Shown one piece after another: positions 1 through 14,900 of a DNA stretch of 64,000 bases. Each line of letters begins with the position of its first letter. Within the stretch, counting starts at the first letter, position 1. The DNA comes from Patiria pectinifera (taxonomy: Eukaryota; Echinodermata; Asteroidea; Valvatida; Asterinidae): positions 9,672,001-9,736,000 of the forward strand of contig CM057141.1 of the NCBI GenBank assembly GCA_029964075.1, written 5' to 3'. Position numbers and translations under genes: made by a program. The notes under the pieces were generated by a model. The model was not told where the DNA came from and did no database searches. It worked only from the letters and a program-made list of their open reading frames with translations.

Positions 1-270
1 GTGGGGGTAGTAATCGAACGCACTGTATGTGACTTTATCTAAAATATCTGTCCTTCGTTACGTACATGTACGTAACACTTTTTAAAACAATATCCACTAC
101 ATTTTCTAAAATACAACACCAATTATGTCATTTGCAGGTGAGGATATTTGTTCGAAGCTTGCAATGTTTACAGCAAATATTGAGAGACCAAGATCGTAGT
201 TTTGTCATCAAAACTTGAAGGTCTTCTCAAATGTCACACTTTTGGGCCCATTATTTTGGAATTCCTCACA
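1..270 (+). repeat. End of a GGGCAATTCCAC-type element, truncated by the window edge
   Basis: Bases 52-265 are a diverged inverted copy of 19735-19955, sharing the stretches around the CAGGTGAGGATAT, TGAGAGACCAAGATC and TTTGGGCCCA blocks. It ends at TTTGGAATTCC, a decayed form of the family terminus. Confidence 0.6.
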
Positions 271-2838
271 TACAAGTAGGTTATAGCTGGATTGAACATC
301 CTAATATGATATATGATACAGTTTCATTGTTACATTATCATATGGAACTAATGGTACTGTACATGAATCAATTTTTATATAAACTGGAAGTTTGCCATCG
401 GAGGGATGTGTGCGATGCAGTTTCCACGGGGATGACCATTGGGAAAGCAAGAGAATCCCTTGTCATTTCGAAGGTCGTGGCAACATTTTGGGTTATTTAG
501 TGCAGTCATCATACATGTCAAAAAGAGTATGACACCAGCATGTAAATAATGCAATTGAAGTGTACATTGTGTAGGGCCAATGTTTTCCCGTTACAGAAAA
601 GTGCAAATTCCGTTTTCAAAAATCCTAAATTCCGTTTCAGGCTGAGAAATTCTGTTTCACATTTATTCAATACATAAAAAGGCATTTAAAAATAATAATT
701 CCAAGACGATAATAAAATAGTCGTTTGGTTGGAACACGGGAAAATTGCAAAAAAACCTGCTATTTTATCAATGGCCGATCAATGTACAGACGTTGTATTT
801 AACTTCACCACAGTCAAGTCGTATACTGCACCGCCACCGCCACACACGCAAGAAACATGCAATAGCCGTACAGGCCAATCCTATGACATCACACACATCA
901 GCTTGCGCGTGGCCGAAGCAAAATTCATGTCCGTCATTTTGTTTTCGCACTAACGTTAGCGACAAAATATGATAGTTTACGGTAGATTTTTTGACTTAAG
1001 CACAACATGCATTTCAATAGAGCCAAAGTTAGATGTAATATGAATGGTTGGTTGATTGATTGAACGGAGAAAAATAAACCTGCTGATGGAGCAAAAGAGA
1101 CCCGCAAGAGGGTACCGTGAGTATGATGATTTGCACCCGTGCGCTGACCGACAGCTACGGCGTGCGTCGGGACTGTCACTCCCATGACTACGCATACTAT
1201 GGTAGTGATCTCATTACATTTATTGCTCTGATCTTGAATGATTTTGTCCCCCCCAAAATTGTTATATAAACACCGCTCATTTGTTATATGGCTCGTCTGT
1301 TCAATCAATCATCAACAATTCATTTTGGACTCAATAAATTTAACGAAATTATGTTTTTTAATCAATACACTTGCAGAAGTTATTTTTTTCAGATTTAAAT
1401 TCTGTTTTCCGTTTCAAGGAGCACATTCTGCGAATTCCGTCCATTTTCCGTGATTGTGGAAAACATTGGCCCTAATTGTGATATTTAAGAATCTATCTGT
1501 GAAAAGTTAGTTAACATAATGTGGATATTCTACTCAAAAATTATTTTTTTGGGGGGATGCCTTGAAGGGGTCAACGTAAACAGAAAGTGTTTACAAACAA
1601 AACTCTGGAAAAGCCTTGAGTTTAACAAACATGACAAAGGAAATGGTTTCACAGCCAGGAGGGAGACTGCCTCATCGACAATAGTCCATGTATACTCAGC
1701 AGCAACCTCGTCCCCAGTGCTTACTTTATTTCCAACCGCGTTTCCAATAGTAAACCCTGGATAGGAAACTTTCTTCCTGTATCCTGATTGGATACCGCAA
1801 TTGGCTAGTAATGGATTTTTATCGTGTACTTGGTGCTATATATTCACAACGTGCAGTACGTGTTTTCGCGATCATTCGTCCACGCCTTCTCGAAAATACT
1901 AATTTCCTTTCCAATTTGCTCATATTAATATGAAATATGATACTGCATGTTGTCTTGATAAGATCGTAACAGTTTGATTTCAAAAATCGTGTTTTCGTAA
2001 CTCACGCCGTGCTGGCGCTGCTACGAATTGACTCTGTTTTTACCCCAGACACCGCATACAAAAACAAACGCTAATGTGTAACGCATATCCAGGCACCAGA
2101 CTGTTCCTCATTTGCATACGTCTGCAAAAATCTTGCACATGCAAATGATCCAATACCAGGGTGAGAGAGCAGGTACTGTAGTGGTGGGCGCGTACTGCTC
2201 GACACCCTGGGAACGAGGTTGACTCAGCAGGGACAACGGTAGGGGTAGGGGATTGAGAGACAAGATAGAGGCGGGACTTGAGGTAATGAGGTGGGGGGGG
2301 GGGGAAGGATGAACCGAGGGAGAATGGATGGTTTTGAGGGTAATTCATTGATCAACTGATCTGATGAACACACAGGTACATGAGATTTGCTTCATGGAAA
2401 GATATCACTAATACATGTCTCTTAGCATTAGATGACCTTGTATTTACCCTACATGCCCTCTATAATGTTTCACCCCAACTATAGCATCATACGATCCAAG
2501 ATATGTATTGTTGGGATTGTTCTAATTTTAGTTGGGACAATCCATGAATTGAGGCAATTTCTGTACATGTTGTTGGGGCCATTTCTATATGTGACATACC
2601 GGTACATTGTATGAGGGAAGATTTTGCCATTTACATAAACTTAGAATATGTCATATCACCTACACAGTAATAATTCGAAAGAGTTTTATGTTTTTATTTT
2701 CAAGTGTATGGTAGCTTCACTTATATTTCAAAATACCAATTCAATATAAAGAGTGACTATTTTTATACCTGTTTATTTTTTTATTTTTTTAATAATCATT
2801 GTATTTCAGCATTTGTGTTTTCATTTTCCCTCTTTCAG
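1..2838. other. Probable RANBP9/10 intron, 5' part outside the window
   Basis: No recognisable exon. It begins with the end of a repeat (to about 270) that is an inverted copy of 19735-19955. The rest is AT-rich, with a poly-G tract at 2290-2306 and short open frames without similarity I recognise. Confidence 0.5.
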
Positions 2839-2950
2839 GCGTGGGAAAGACACACAAAGACGCAGCCTCCGTCACGACAGCGCACCCCATCCCAGCTTCC
2901 ACTGGAATCTATTATTTTGAAGTCACTATCGTCAGCAAAGGCCGCGATGG
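2839..2950 (+). CDS. RANBP9: RANBP9/10 exon a (SPRY)
   Basis: The acceptor ctctttcag precedes two bases of a split codon, then [11 protein letters not shown] and [15 protein letters not shown]. The donor GATGG/gtaaga leaves phase 2. This SPRY strand is nearly identical in vertebrate RANBP9. It is the leftmost exon recognisable in the window. Confidence 0.96.
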
Positions 2951-5900
2951 GTAAGATTGTGGCCCATACACTCACAATAGAGAATACAGTGGATGTCATA
3001 GAAGGATAAAATCCAACAGTAATTTCATCCATCTTAAGCTTATGTAGCCTTCTGCTTACAAGTGGAACTAGTTTGGGTCATGGTACCACAGCTACATGTA
3101 GCTGCATATGTGGCAGGCTTTCAGTCAATATGGCCGAGTAAGTTTTCTTACTAATCAAATATCAGCGGGCCACCAGTCACGTGCTATATCACATGACTTT
3201 TTGACTGGTAACCCTTTTCAGCTTAGCAAATGTTTCCAGGCTTATTACGGAATTTCTGTGCTCAGTCAGTGGAGCACCCATGAGGGAGGGGGGGGGTCTT
3301 GACCCCCCCAGAGGTTGTCATTTTTTTTTGTGTCATGTTTTTTTTTAGTCACACGATTTGACCTTGGTAATATGTATGTGGCCTTTCAAAAAATGTGTCG
3401 TTCAAAAAATCCTGATTTTGTTCAACAAGTTCACTTCATGCTTTTTGAAACATCCCTCTAGCAAAATAATGGAGTGTTCAGCTGGCGAGTAAGATGTAAA
3501 CAACCCTTTTATGGAGATTGACGCACGCGTAGCGTGTTCTGCGCGATGTCGCGCAGAACGCACCTGGGGCGTTGCATTTTTAATTTAGAACTATAAAATT
3601 CTGACTCGCTGCTAGTGTTGGGCATGCCTACGTGAGGACTGTGAACGTTCAACCAAAGAAATGGTAAGGCACTGGATTTTTAGGAGTCCACATTTTATTG
3701 TGACACTGGAAAAGTGTTTAAGACCAGCTAGCCATGTCTTTATCATCCGTTTAAGACCGGCCACGTGACGGGCTCTCGACCAATAGGAATGCGTAAACTG
3801 TCTGAGGTATTTATGAATAAATCATAAATATAATGCACAGTCACACATAAGGAAGATTCATCATTGCAAGAATGATTATCGTATGGAAACTAATTGTTGA
3901 TCAATTTTGTAACCAGGAAAAGACGCATGTTCACAACAACAACTTTCAGAACAGCTTATTATGATTGTTGTACATGTACATAACATATGAACCTACAGGT
4001 CTGTATGTGCAAATTTAATATCTCAATATGGTCATGTACTGGTATACGTGTACATGTACAATGTACATGTACGTATAATACATTGTATGGTGCACACCAT
4101 CTAACGTACAGCATACTGGTACAAATGCATAGATCCAGTAGGCCTATTGATTGTATAAAGTTCAGTGTTGCACTGACCATGAACTATCATACAATGGATG
4201 TGTACAGTGCATGACGCTGTTTGTGCATATACAAAAATGTACATCAGAATAAGACCCCCAAAAGGCCTTGTTATGGAATATTTTTTCCTAATGGGTTAAC
4301 AATAATTCTTGTTTAATTGGTCCCATTGGACTCTGTAATCTGAAAGAATAGGGTCAAACAGTGTTATGACTGTGAGTATGTACAGTGTGTCACTGTTTAG
4401 GGGCATTCCTGACACATAGAAATTAGAGGAAAAGATGTCTGTATTAATTTAATTATCAAGGCATCTTGAATTGTGATTGAGTTTTGAACAATAAAGATTT
4501 GTTTGTGTGGATCACTGATGTAGCCACTGTATAAAGTACCGGTAATATATTGTTCATGACTCTACATGTACAGTGTACATGTAATTATTGGCTGGGGAAT
4601 TTTACATGTACGGTACAATCATAATTGGTGTATGTGGGACATTGCCTGTTTCAGAGAATAACACTTATGCAGAGCCGTCAGAAAATGAAATCATGCTGAA
4701 ACTGTTCAGATGAAGTGAATTGCACCAGTGTTTTTTGTGCTGCCATACCGGTACATTGTCAAATTCTGTCCACTAGGATTCGGAAAGTGCTGTACAAAAT
4801 ATGACCAGCCATTTTTATTGAGGCAATTTTTTTCCTTTATATACAGACATGCAACTTTTCCTCGGATCGGCTGATCTCCTCGTTTCTTACTTGTCCTGCA
4901 TGCCATTACAAATTGAAAAATACTGTACAATGTCTTGTGGGGTTTGGAATGTCCTCGTTTTTTCCCTAAATTGCCAGTTGCATGCCTGTATAGAATCACC
5001 ATGAATTACCCTCCGTCTGACCGCTACAGTTTCCAAAGCTAACAAATTGAATGTACACATTCAGTTGCGTGTACGTGTTTGATAGTCTGTGTGTAATGAG
5101 ACTGAAACAGTCCATCATCCAATTAATAATTAAAAACAGCAATTCATAATTAATTAATGTATAAAGTGCAATTTCCTGTAGAAAATTTGTTCAGACATTA
5201 TAAACATTTAGAAATAAAAGATCATACAATTGTAAAATGAATTCAACTGTATTTAATTTTTTTTGTTTTACATGTGGACAATTTCGGTAGGGTAGCTGAA
5301 TACGGGGAATTTGATATGTTGGCGACATTGCGTTTCTGAGGCAACTCGTTCACCATGCACTAATTCCTTTTAGACTGAAAAAAAATATTTGTGTGTGTTA
5401 CTTAACGCCCTAGAAATTATCTGGATAGGTAGGAAGGAAAACAATTTTATTTTGTAACTTTCTTTGTTTACTTTAAGTACCTTTAATGGTATTCTGTTTG
5501 AAGGGGCACTAGGTCCTGAAATCCCCGAAAATGTCATGTTTTGGATTGTTTACTTATCCTATTCTAAACATCTGGTTGAAAGGAAACCAACTTAATCTTT
5601 TACCGTTTCCGAGAAAAGACTAAAAAAAACCTGGTTGTTTACATCGGACATGACTGTTCCAGGACGCAGTGTCCCTTTAATTTCTGAATTACCAGTACAT
5701 GTAAAGATCATGTAAATCAGAGTTCAAAGCCTTTCCCAAATTAGGTCCTGAAATATCTGAAAAATCAGGTCCTGAAATTGTTTTCCTATATGAAATGAGA
5801 AATTCATGGACCACAATGAGGTCCACATCCACCTTGAAATCTTTGGAGAGTGCTTGAGATACATGATGTATGGAATTTTAAATTCGCATTTGGCTTGAAA

Positions 5901-8900
5901 CATGCACAGTATGTCACATGCACAATGTACATGTATGTACATGTACATGTACATACAGTACCTGTAGTATGTCATTGTGAAACTTGGCATGTCTTTAGAC
6001 TTTAACTCATAAAAAAGTGCACTACTTTGTTCGGTACTCGTGCATGGATTGTACCCAAAATAGATAGCGCTGGTCTGTAGTGAGTCATTATCAAAACTAT
6101 ATCCTTTGTCTCAGTCACAACCCAAAAACCTTAGTCCAATGCACACAGTTGCTTTGTTTGTTGGACCACTGTACATGTACAGTACATGTACTTATATACC
6201 GTTAGGCCTGTGTATTGATTGTATGTACATGTACAATCATGATACAATATACTCCCTGTGAAATATTGGCCTGTACTAACATAGTTCATTTTCTTTCGCC
6301 GTGTACAAAGCACAGCTGCACGTGTTTTATGAAGTAAGTATGTAAGTCCAGCTATATATGCTCGGATGCAGACAATGTTTGAACTTGGTCCCCACCATCT
6401 CTGTGCACTGTGCTTTATCCGAATGCCATACATGTACATGAACCTGTTGTGTTCACCATTTCTAGATTGAGACATTAAAATGACACTTTTTTTTACCACA
6501 TTGGATAGCTCAGGTGGAAGTGACAAACTGCTTCACATGTGTGCGTATGGCGTACACACGACTTATATTATTTGAAGGGGCACAAACCAGTTGCGTCTTT
6601 GCGTGGCTGTCAGTCAGGCTTTGTCGGAAATGCGTTCAAATATCCTTCACAGTGGTCTCCCCACTTGGTGCACGGAGTCTATGCACTGTACATGAATGTA
6701 ACGCAGGCCTTTCATGTGCAGTTTTGGCACTGCAAGACCCATTACTCTCTGTACTCCCCTCCCCCGGAACTGCCATGCCTGTTACATGTACTTCCTATAG
6801 TGGAAAGCACCAAACCGCTCCAGCACTGTAGGGTTTTATGGAGTATACATGGAATAAATACATTGTAATACTCAAGGAGTCACGTTGGCGTACGGCTACT
6901 TTCCTCGCCTTCCACCACTGTGACCCAGGTTCGAATCCCGCTTGGCTAATATGTGAATTGGATTTTCAGTCCCTACCTGATTCCGTGGGTTTTCCCCAGA
7001 ATATTTTCTTGGCTTTTCCTCCCACCTCTAAAACTGTAATTTCTTCTCATTGTCTTCTCTCTAAGTTGTGTGATGTTTCCCCTGGGATGCTTTACCGACT
7101 ATAATATACAGATCTATACAGATACTATGTACATGTACCTCATGTGCGAATGGCTTTAGAATTAATATCGCGATATCTATGCCTGAATTCCACCCGTTAT
7201 TGTGATGGAATTTTTCTCCCAACCCAACCATTAGGTACATGTACCAAATGCAGTGATGCAGGCACTCATTTTTTTCCTTCACCAATCATATTTGTTGACA
7301 AATTGGCATTGTACATGTAGCTGTTTATAAAAACTGCAGCATTATTCATACATATGTACATGTGTGAGGTACAAGTAGCAAGTACAATGTACATGTATAC
7401 ATGTAGGATGGAATTAGTGTCAGGGGATATACACATTCAATATTTGGTTTTGCCCTTTGCAGGGGGGATGTACATTTAATATTTGGTTTTGCCCTTCGCA
7501 GATGTACTTTTTTTATGTATACACTATACTCAGTCAGTGTTGTCCAAGAGTGATGAGAGAAAAATCGAATCCCACCCGAGTAAGCCTGTGTTTTTTTCTC
7601 ACAAGCCAACACTGAGTATATACAGTGTTTATATAAAACTACGTTGGTGAAGGGCAAAAACCAATGTTGAACTTAGATGATGTTGGGAAGTCTCTTTTTG
7701 CTCTAGAATTTTTTTTGGAATGAACTGGTTGGAATGTACATACATGTATGTGTACAGGTACATGGAGTAAAAGAGAGTGCAAGTCTCACCAGTTCACGTT
7801 CACTTTTCATGTGAACATCTTGGTACCAAACATTGTCTAGTTACAATTTACACGACGTTGCATGATCAACTTTCTCTTTGGCAGAGTCAGTCTACCGCCC
7901 TTGACTGCATTAATTAACCCTAACCCCCTAGGCCCTTGTTGCTTGCAACCATCCTCAATCCTCCAAAATCCTCCAAAATTTTTCAACTCCACCTAAATTT
8001 TTCAAAATTGTCAGACAGTCCTGCCTCAAAATGCATTCATCCTCAATCCTCCAAAATCCTCCTCATCCCAAAACTTTGCACTCGTGTTTAAATGAAGGAT
8101 AACCAACGCCAAATCCTTCAAAATCATCAGACAGTCCTGCCTCAAAATGCATTCATCCTCAATCCTCCAAAATCCTCTTGTGCTTCATTCACCATTCATC
8201 CTCAATCCTCCAAAATCCTCATGTGCTTCAATCACCATTCATCCTTAATCCTCCAGAATCCTCATTTGATTCAATCACCATTCATCCTCAATCCTCTAGA
8301 ATCCTCCAAAACCGCCAGGAGGATTTTGGAGGAGTGAGGTGGGTTAGGGTTTTAAGCCTAGTCAGGACACAATGCAAAAAATAGGATATAGGATGTTACA
8401 CACATTGTAGATCCTATACATGGTGGCTGGATGTACTGTATTCCCCTAAAATCGTACAGGTTTTTAGGTCAACTGGCATGCTCTGTTAAGTTGAAAACAA
8501 ATATAGGATTTACTCAACACAGAGAATTTTGAGTTACATGTACATGTACATGTACGTGTATTTTTATGTATTCACAGAGTGGCTTGACACAATGACAGAC
8601 TTCAATCAAGTTCAGTCAATGATGTAGAACTTTGTTCTGTTGTATGTATACATTCCTTCCTCCATGATGTATGTAAATATTGTGGTCACATCTTTCTTGT
8701 ACTTCCTTTCCTTTCTGTTGTGCTTAAGTGACTAACAGCACTTCATCAAGGTCACATCCATCCATGCACTTTGTGAGTGATATGCATACATGTAATTGCC
8801 ATGGAATGACTCAATGTTATCGACATTAAAAGACCCATTTGGGTCAGAGCGTGCTGTAGTGTAGTACTATTCCACATGTATACATGTACAAGTGTGTATA

Positions 8901-11900
8901 CATGTACTTATTGAAATATTGTGTCATGTAATTGCAATGACAATTAATTATTATTCACAGTAATTGAAATAGGGCCTACCGGTAGTTGAAATTTTTATTT
9001 TTGGCATCACCACAAAATGAGCATAATTTTTTTTTTTAAGAATGGAGATACAGTGTACAATAATTTTTATTTCAGGTTTCTGTAGTTCTAACAAGAGCTT
9101 TCTAATGGCACATGTTTTGGGGTCCTGAGTTCAGTAACGGAAACATAGACCGCCAACTAAATTGTAAATGTATTGTTTGAGAAAACGGCATTTAAAAATT
9201 CCTGCTGGTGTATTACACTGCATGAACAGTCGTACCAATAAAACAGGATGAAAATAGGCTTTCAAGATGTGTTGTTTACATGTATACAATAAACAACCAG
9301 GAAAGGTAGAACAGGACTTACAAATTGAGGTTTACCTGAAAACAAAAAATCGACCACCCCTTCAGATTGTGACTTTGCCTCGATCTCTGTCCTTCAAAAT
9401 TGCAATTTCTGACTTACATAAGCCAACAAAACATGTACATGTACGTGTGCTAACGTGTACTGGTACGTACGGTACCGGTACATGTAGATTGTACATGTAA
9501 TGCTCATTTTGTGATGATGTTTTGGAAAATTTGTAAACGGATTTATTTTTTTTCATGTAAATGTCATAAATATTCACGCATGCTGTAAGCCTGTTCGATA
9601 TCCATTTATTTTTAAATCGGCATATCGTAAAAAAATATCGGATATCACAATATTATCGTGATGACGTCATTTTTCCATTCATGGAACAATGGAATAACAA
9701 AAAAAAACCACGAAATTAGGTGCAAAACCGTGAATCGAACCCGCAACCTCGCGGTGTAAAAACACAAATCTGTATCGACTGAGCTGTCGCACTACTCGCT
9801 TCAACTTGGGGAAACTGTAGTGCGTACGTATCATAAAAGTATCATAGAGGGCGCTTAACGTACCGTATGCGAGAGTCGTTTGGGCTGGAAAAAGAAATTT
9901 TGCGGGCCCGGCGAGGTCTCCCTGAGGTCTGCCCCTGAGTAGGTAAGACCTAGCGGTACAATGCTGTAACAGTGAATTTGTGGTTTGTGGTTTTTCATGG
10001 GAGCGCTTTAGCGGCACTTTTTGAACTCAAGGGGTTGACTTTCATGGTTACAAAAGAGGTGCTACAAAAGAATATCGCGATATTTTTCGGCATATTGAAT
10101 TCCACGATGTGCCGATTTTTTTTTAAGAGATCGATACCATTTCCGATAGGAAAATTAAATCGAAATATCGTGAAATTTCGTCATACCAAACAGGCTTAGC
10201 ATGCTGATGGGTGTTGGATTTGCGTGAGGGAACTGGACAATGCACATTCTTTGTTTTATACATTCGTACATGTATTGAACTCATTAGTGTAAACGACATG
10301 TACATACGTGTACATGTACATGTACAGATACATGTACATATGTACATGTAGGGCAATTCCACACCAAAGTGGACATGACACCAAAAAATTCAAATACATG
10401 TGACTTAAACAAATTTGGCATCAAATGAAAGCTAAAAGTCTATATTTTCAAGATTTGAAGTCGGAATTTAATTTTTTATACATTTCGGTACCAAAAACTA
10501 GGATTATGTAATAATCCTGTTTTAATCCTAAAAATGTGATTAATAGTGATATGAAAAAATTCTACCAATTGACACACAAAAATATGTACTAATGCCATCA
10601 GTTTCTGTCATGAGAAAGTATTGGTCTTGAAAAACCGACTAAAACTTGTTTTTAACATTTTGCGTAATTTGTTTCGCTTCAGTGACTTGTAATATTTCAG
10701 CCTTCGAAAATGTCCTTCCGTTACCGAAAAAATACATATTTTTAATTTATTTTTAAAACTTGCAGTATGAATGCAGTGAAAGTTATTGTGCAAAGCAAGT
10801 TTAGGTAGGCCTTCAATATGACATTATAACTGACACTGCTGTACTTCTCGTTTTTTAATTACAATTAATTAAATCACGTCCTTCCGTTACCAAATTGGTA
10901 ACGGAAGGACGGTAACGGAAGGACAAATCGTATTTTTATCAAATGTTACGACATTTGCGCTCATGTTTGAAAAATGAAAATCACTGCAAATACATGCATG
11001 TATAATGAGCATTGAAAGGACATTCATGTGACCCACCTTCACAAAAGCGGGATAAGCAGGGCAAGGTGTTTATTACAATTTGAAGGCACAGGCATGTACA
11101 ACATGTACAATGTACATGTACATACATGTATATGCCGATGTACCAGTACTTGTACATGTATGGAGTTGTTGCAGAAAATCAAATCATAAAGTTGCTGCCA
11201 TCAGCATTCATGGACAATAGAGAAAGATACGAATTCTGTGAAGCCATTCCAGAAGCAAATTAAGTCAAAATGAGATGGCAGAAAGTACCGGTACTTTGGG
11301 GCACTTTCATTCAATTTACATGTGTAAGACATGTGAGGTGCAGTCTTTGACAAATTATGCCCAAGTTAACAACTTCAGTTTGGATGTTTATAAATTAATT
11401 GTTACTACTCTAAATCATTGTAATTTGATTTCAAACATTGATTTTAGAGTTCAATTAAAAGCAACACCTAACTGAAGCCATCAGTTCTACCGGTAGATGT
11501 TTTGACCTTATAGGTACATGTAGGCTGGTCGCCCCCCCCCCCCCCCTTTAGGTAAACCTTTGAACCTACCGGTATTATTATTAAAAGTTGTTGGTGAACA
11601 TGTAACCAATATACTCAAGTGTTCAAATACTGTGTATTTAAACTTTTAAGGATTGAGGTGATGGGTTTGAAGTCTATTTCTGTAGTAGTCTTGTGTTCGT
11701 GAATTATGTGTTTTGGGTTGTTTTCGTTTTTCTTTTGTTATCATTAATTAGTAGGCTTCTATCTTTATCTCAATAGTTTCTTGGGTATAATTATTTATGC
11801 CAGGTCTGCATATTGTTGATTTTACATTCAGTTACACATTTAAGCAATTTGTTTCACTTGTATAATTAGTGTAAATTCACATTTTGTTCATGCTATAATT

Positions 11901-14900
11901 GAGTAAACCTTTTGTCCTTCCGTTACCGTCCTTCCGTTACCAAATTATAATCTGCTTAAAACGTTGTAATTATATAACCGAAACACTTAAAGTCAAATGA
12001 AAGGTGGTATAGTATAGATAAAGCTTCAGGGATTCCATTTCCTACCTTTAAAATATAATTGCCCCATAAAATTCACAGAGTTTTTGCAAAACGCGAGTAA
12101 GTTGGAAAACCCTTGTCCGTTTTACCGTCCTTCCGTTACCGACCTCATTAATATTCATAATTCATAAACGGGAGGCATTCATGCCCCCCAAAAGTGTGGA
12201 AAATGAAAGGAGCATTATAGCAATACAATTGTGACATTTGTTTGCTGTAACTATGAACAGTGTCTGAGATACACACATTTGAAATTTTGTTTAATGAGTG
12301 AAAACGTCCTTCCGTTACCGTGGAATTGCCCCGTAATTAAAAGATTGAAGTACATGTACATATATACATAGGCACTTTAGGTGAAAATTTGTTGTTGCTC
12401 TTTTGTTTTTAAAATGTTTACAGGATGAAAGGGTAGGTCAATGGCATTAAAAACCTTTTTAAATTTTTGAAATGGCACCTTCTGTTACGGAGATACGGGC
12501 GTTTTTGTTTCACTTTTTGTCAATGGCAAAGAAGTCCCATGTCAAAGGTCAATCTTTTTATTTTCTTTGTTTTAAGGGTGGCACCGTTGAATTCACATGA
12601 AAAAGCACTTATTGGCTTATAACTTTAAATATATTTATTGCATGTACATGAAACTTTCAGAATATAATCTACATATGCCAAGCTGTCTTTTCGGCACATA
12701 AAATCAAAAGAATTAATTAGTCCTGCATCTTATTTGCATATTAATTAATTAAAATTAGCAAACTTGTGCGCTGTTAACAAGATATACGAGGTACACATTA
12801 TTAAATATTCCCATAATGTTAAAGAAAAAGTGCCTTACTTGTTCTCATGTTCAAAAAGTCACAACCTTATTAATTAATTGCCTCTAATTAGAAAATGTAA
12901 TCAATCTGATGCGAATTAAAGCACAGCCAAAGCTACGCAGTACGCAGGCCTGCATGACTGTGTACGAACACTTAAAACTTCGAATGGGAGATATTGGCCC
13001 CCTACTGCCTTTTTGTTTGTCAAATGTAACACAACCGAGCATGTAATTTGAATATAATTATATCAACGAGTTATTAATTAATGATAATTAACCTTAAGAC
13101 TTGGAATGGAGGAATAGGACTTATGAAAGTTGCAGTTTATATACCAAAAACTACCCCCCCCCCAAAAAAAAAAAAACACTACCCATATTCAAGTAGGAAT
13201 GACATGTACATGATCATGATGAATTTAATAGCGGAATATAGCCTTCTGTTTTATGATTTTCGGATAATAAATTCGCGAAGAAATATTTGGGGCGAACTGA
13301 CATTGGGGCAACATGGCTGTTACTATAACGGCAATGAATATGGGGCGAAGTGGTTGAGAGTCTATTTTGGGGGCGAAGTAGATGACTGGAATGGTCGCAT
13401 CACAAACGGTGAAAAACACAGTCACTTTACATCTTTGTTTTTAATTTACACTAAAATATGCTAGTGCCCTTTTCACTATCCCCGGTGAACATTTTCACTG
13501 AAATAAAGCTCCGCAATTGGACGCAGACACGGACGAAACGATCCAAGCATTAAAGCAACACTTGTCCCACGGCACGGGGCCACGGCACATTGCATGCCAC
13601 ACGTGGCCCAGTGACGGGCCGACCAACGCAGCGCATCCAGGCAGGCCTGCAGTGGAAAGCCACGGTGCACCATGTGCACGTACGCCGTACACACAAACTA
13701 CGTGCGTACAGGCAACTCTCCAAAGGTGCTATCATTTTCGTTTCCCTTTCCGTTGACTTTTTTCAAATCGTAGATCGTTGTCATCTATATCAATATAAAG
13801 CTTGAATATCAATGTTTTACACACACCTTGTTCCCTGGTAAATAACATGAATTTTCATCTTGAAAAACGATGCTGAAATTTTCAAAACTTCGTATCTCCA
13901 CTCTTTGTGAACCGATCGACCTAGAACACACACCATGTGAAAGCACGTCTTCGGATCTATTCGGAAAAGCTCACGATGAAGCTCTCCAGCCAATCAGAAC
14001 GCCCGGTTTCCCTCCGGAAAATTTCACCCCGAAACCGAGTGCATACGAAGTGCCGCGAAAAGCGGTGCCGCGTCATGACCTTCAAGATCGGCACGAGAAG
14101 GTGATCGCGAAGTATGGGCACCGCGTTACTTCTGTCGCCATAAAACCAGATCAACAAAGAATTTGACAATGAATTTCGGTGGAAGTACACATGAAATACT
14201 CAGAATGAATGTCTCCAAATTTGAAAACGATCGGTTGAGCCCTTTTTTTGTTATGAACTTTCAAAGTTCATCAGGACATTTGAGCCTGCGTGCTTGGTTC
14301 CGCGTGTGCGTGTGTTAAGGTTTCGTACTCCTGTAATTCGACACCCCACTGAAGTGCCTAATATACAGTACATGTATGTACATACACGTATATACGTACA
14401 TGTATGAATTGACGTTAATCCTTTTTGTCAGTTTTGTTTATATTGACAAGAAACCTGATCTGAATGTATTTACAAAAAATGTAATTTAAAAGAGATTAAT
14501 TGACAACAAGTTTAAGCACCAGTTTTTGGCTAGTCTAATGCACTGTACAATGTACACTGTATGCATACATGATACAGCGTACATGTACATTGTACAGTGC
14601 AGTGGTACATGTACCTGTATAATGTACATGGCTACAACATACATGTACATGTACATATCCTGTTCATGTACGCGGTGCGTACCACGCTATGTTGTGCAGA
14701 ATCCAGCGATGTTTTACCAGCGGTTTAAAACCACCCACGTGACAGGCTCTCGACCAATAGGAATTGCTAAACCTTCTCAGGTATAATTTGTGAATTTATT
14801 TTTATGAAAATACTGTAGCCGTGTATCATCGCTATCAATATCCCTTGATACACACATACACAGGCTGGTAAGATTACTTGTTGGGACTGTGTGTGTGTGA

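Noticed and set aside
7914-7926. TTAACCCTAACCCCC as an interstitial telomere repeat
   Set aside because: Only one to two telomere-like units, placed exactly at element ends next to TTAA and mirrored at the other end; it is a transposon terminus.
13870-14166. GC-richer 98-codon open frame with an overlapping antisense frame
   Set aside because: Reads like an old repeat or retro-fragment. I recognise no family on either strand and the flanks are typical intron.
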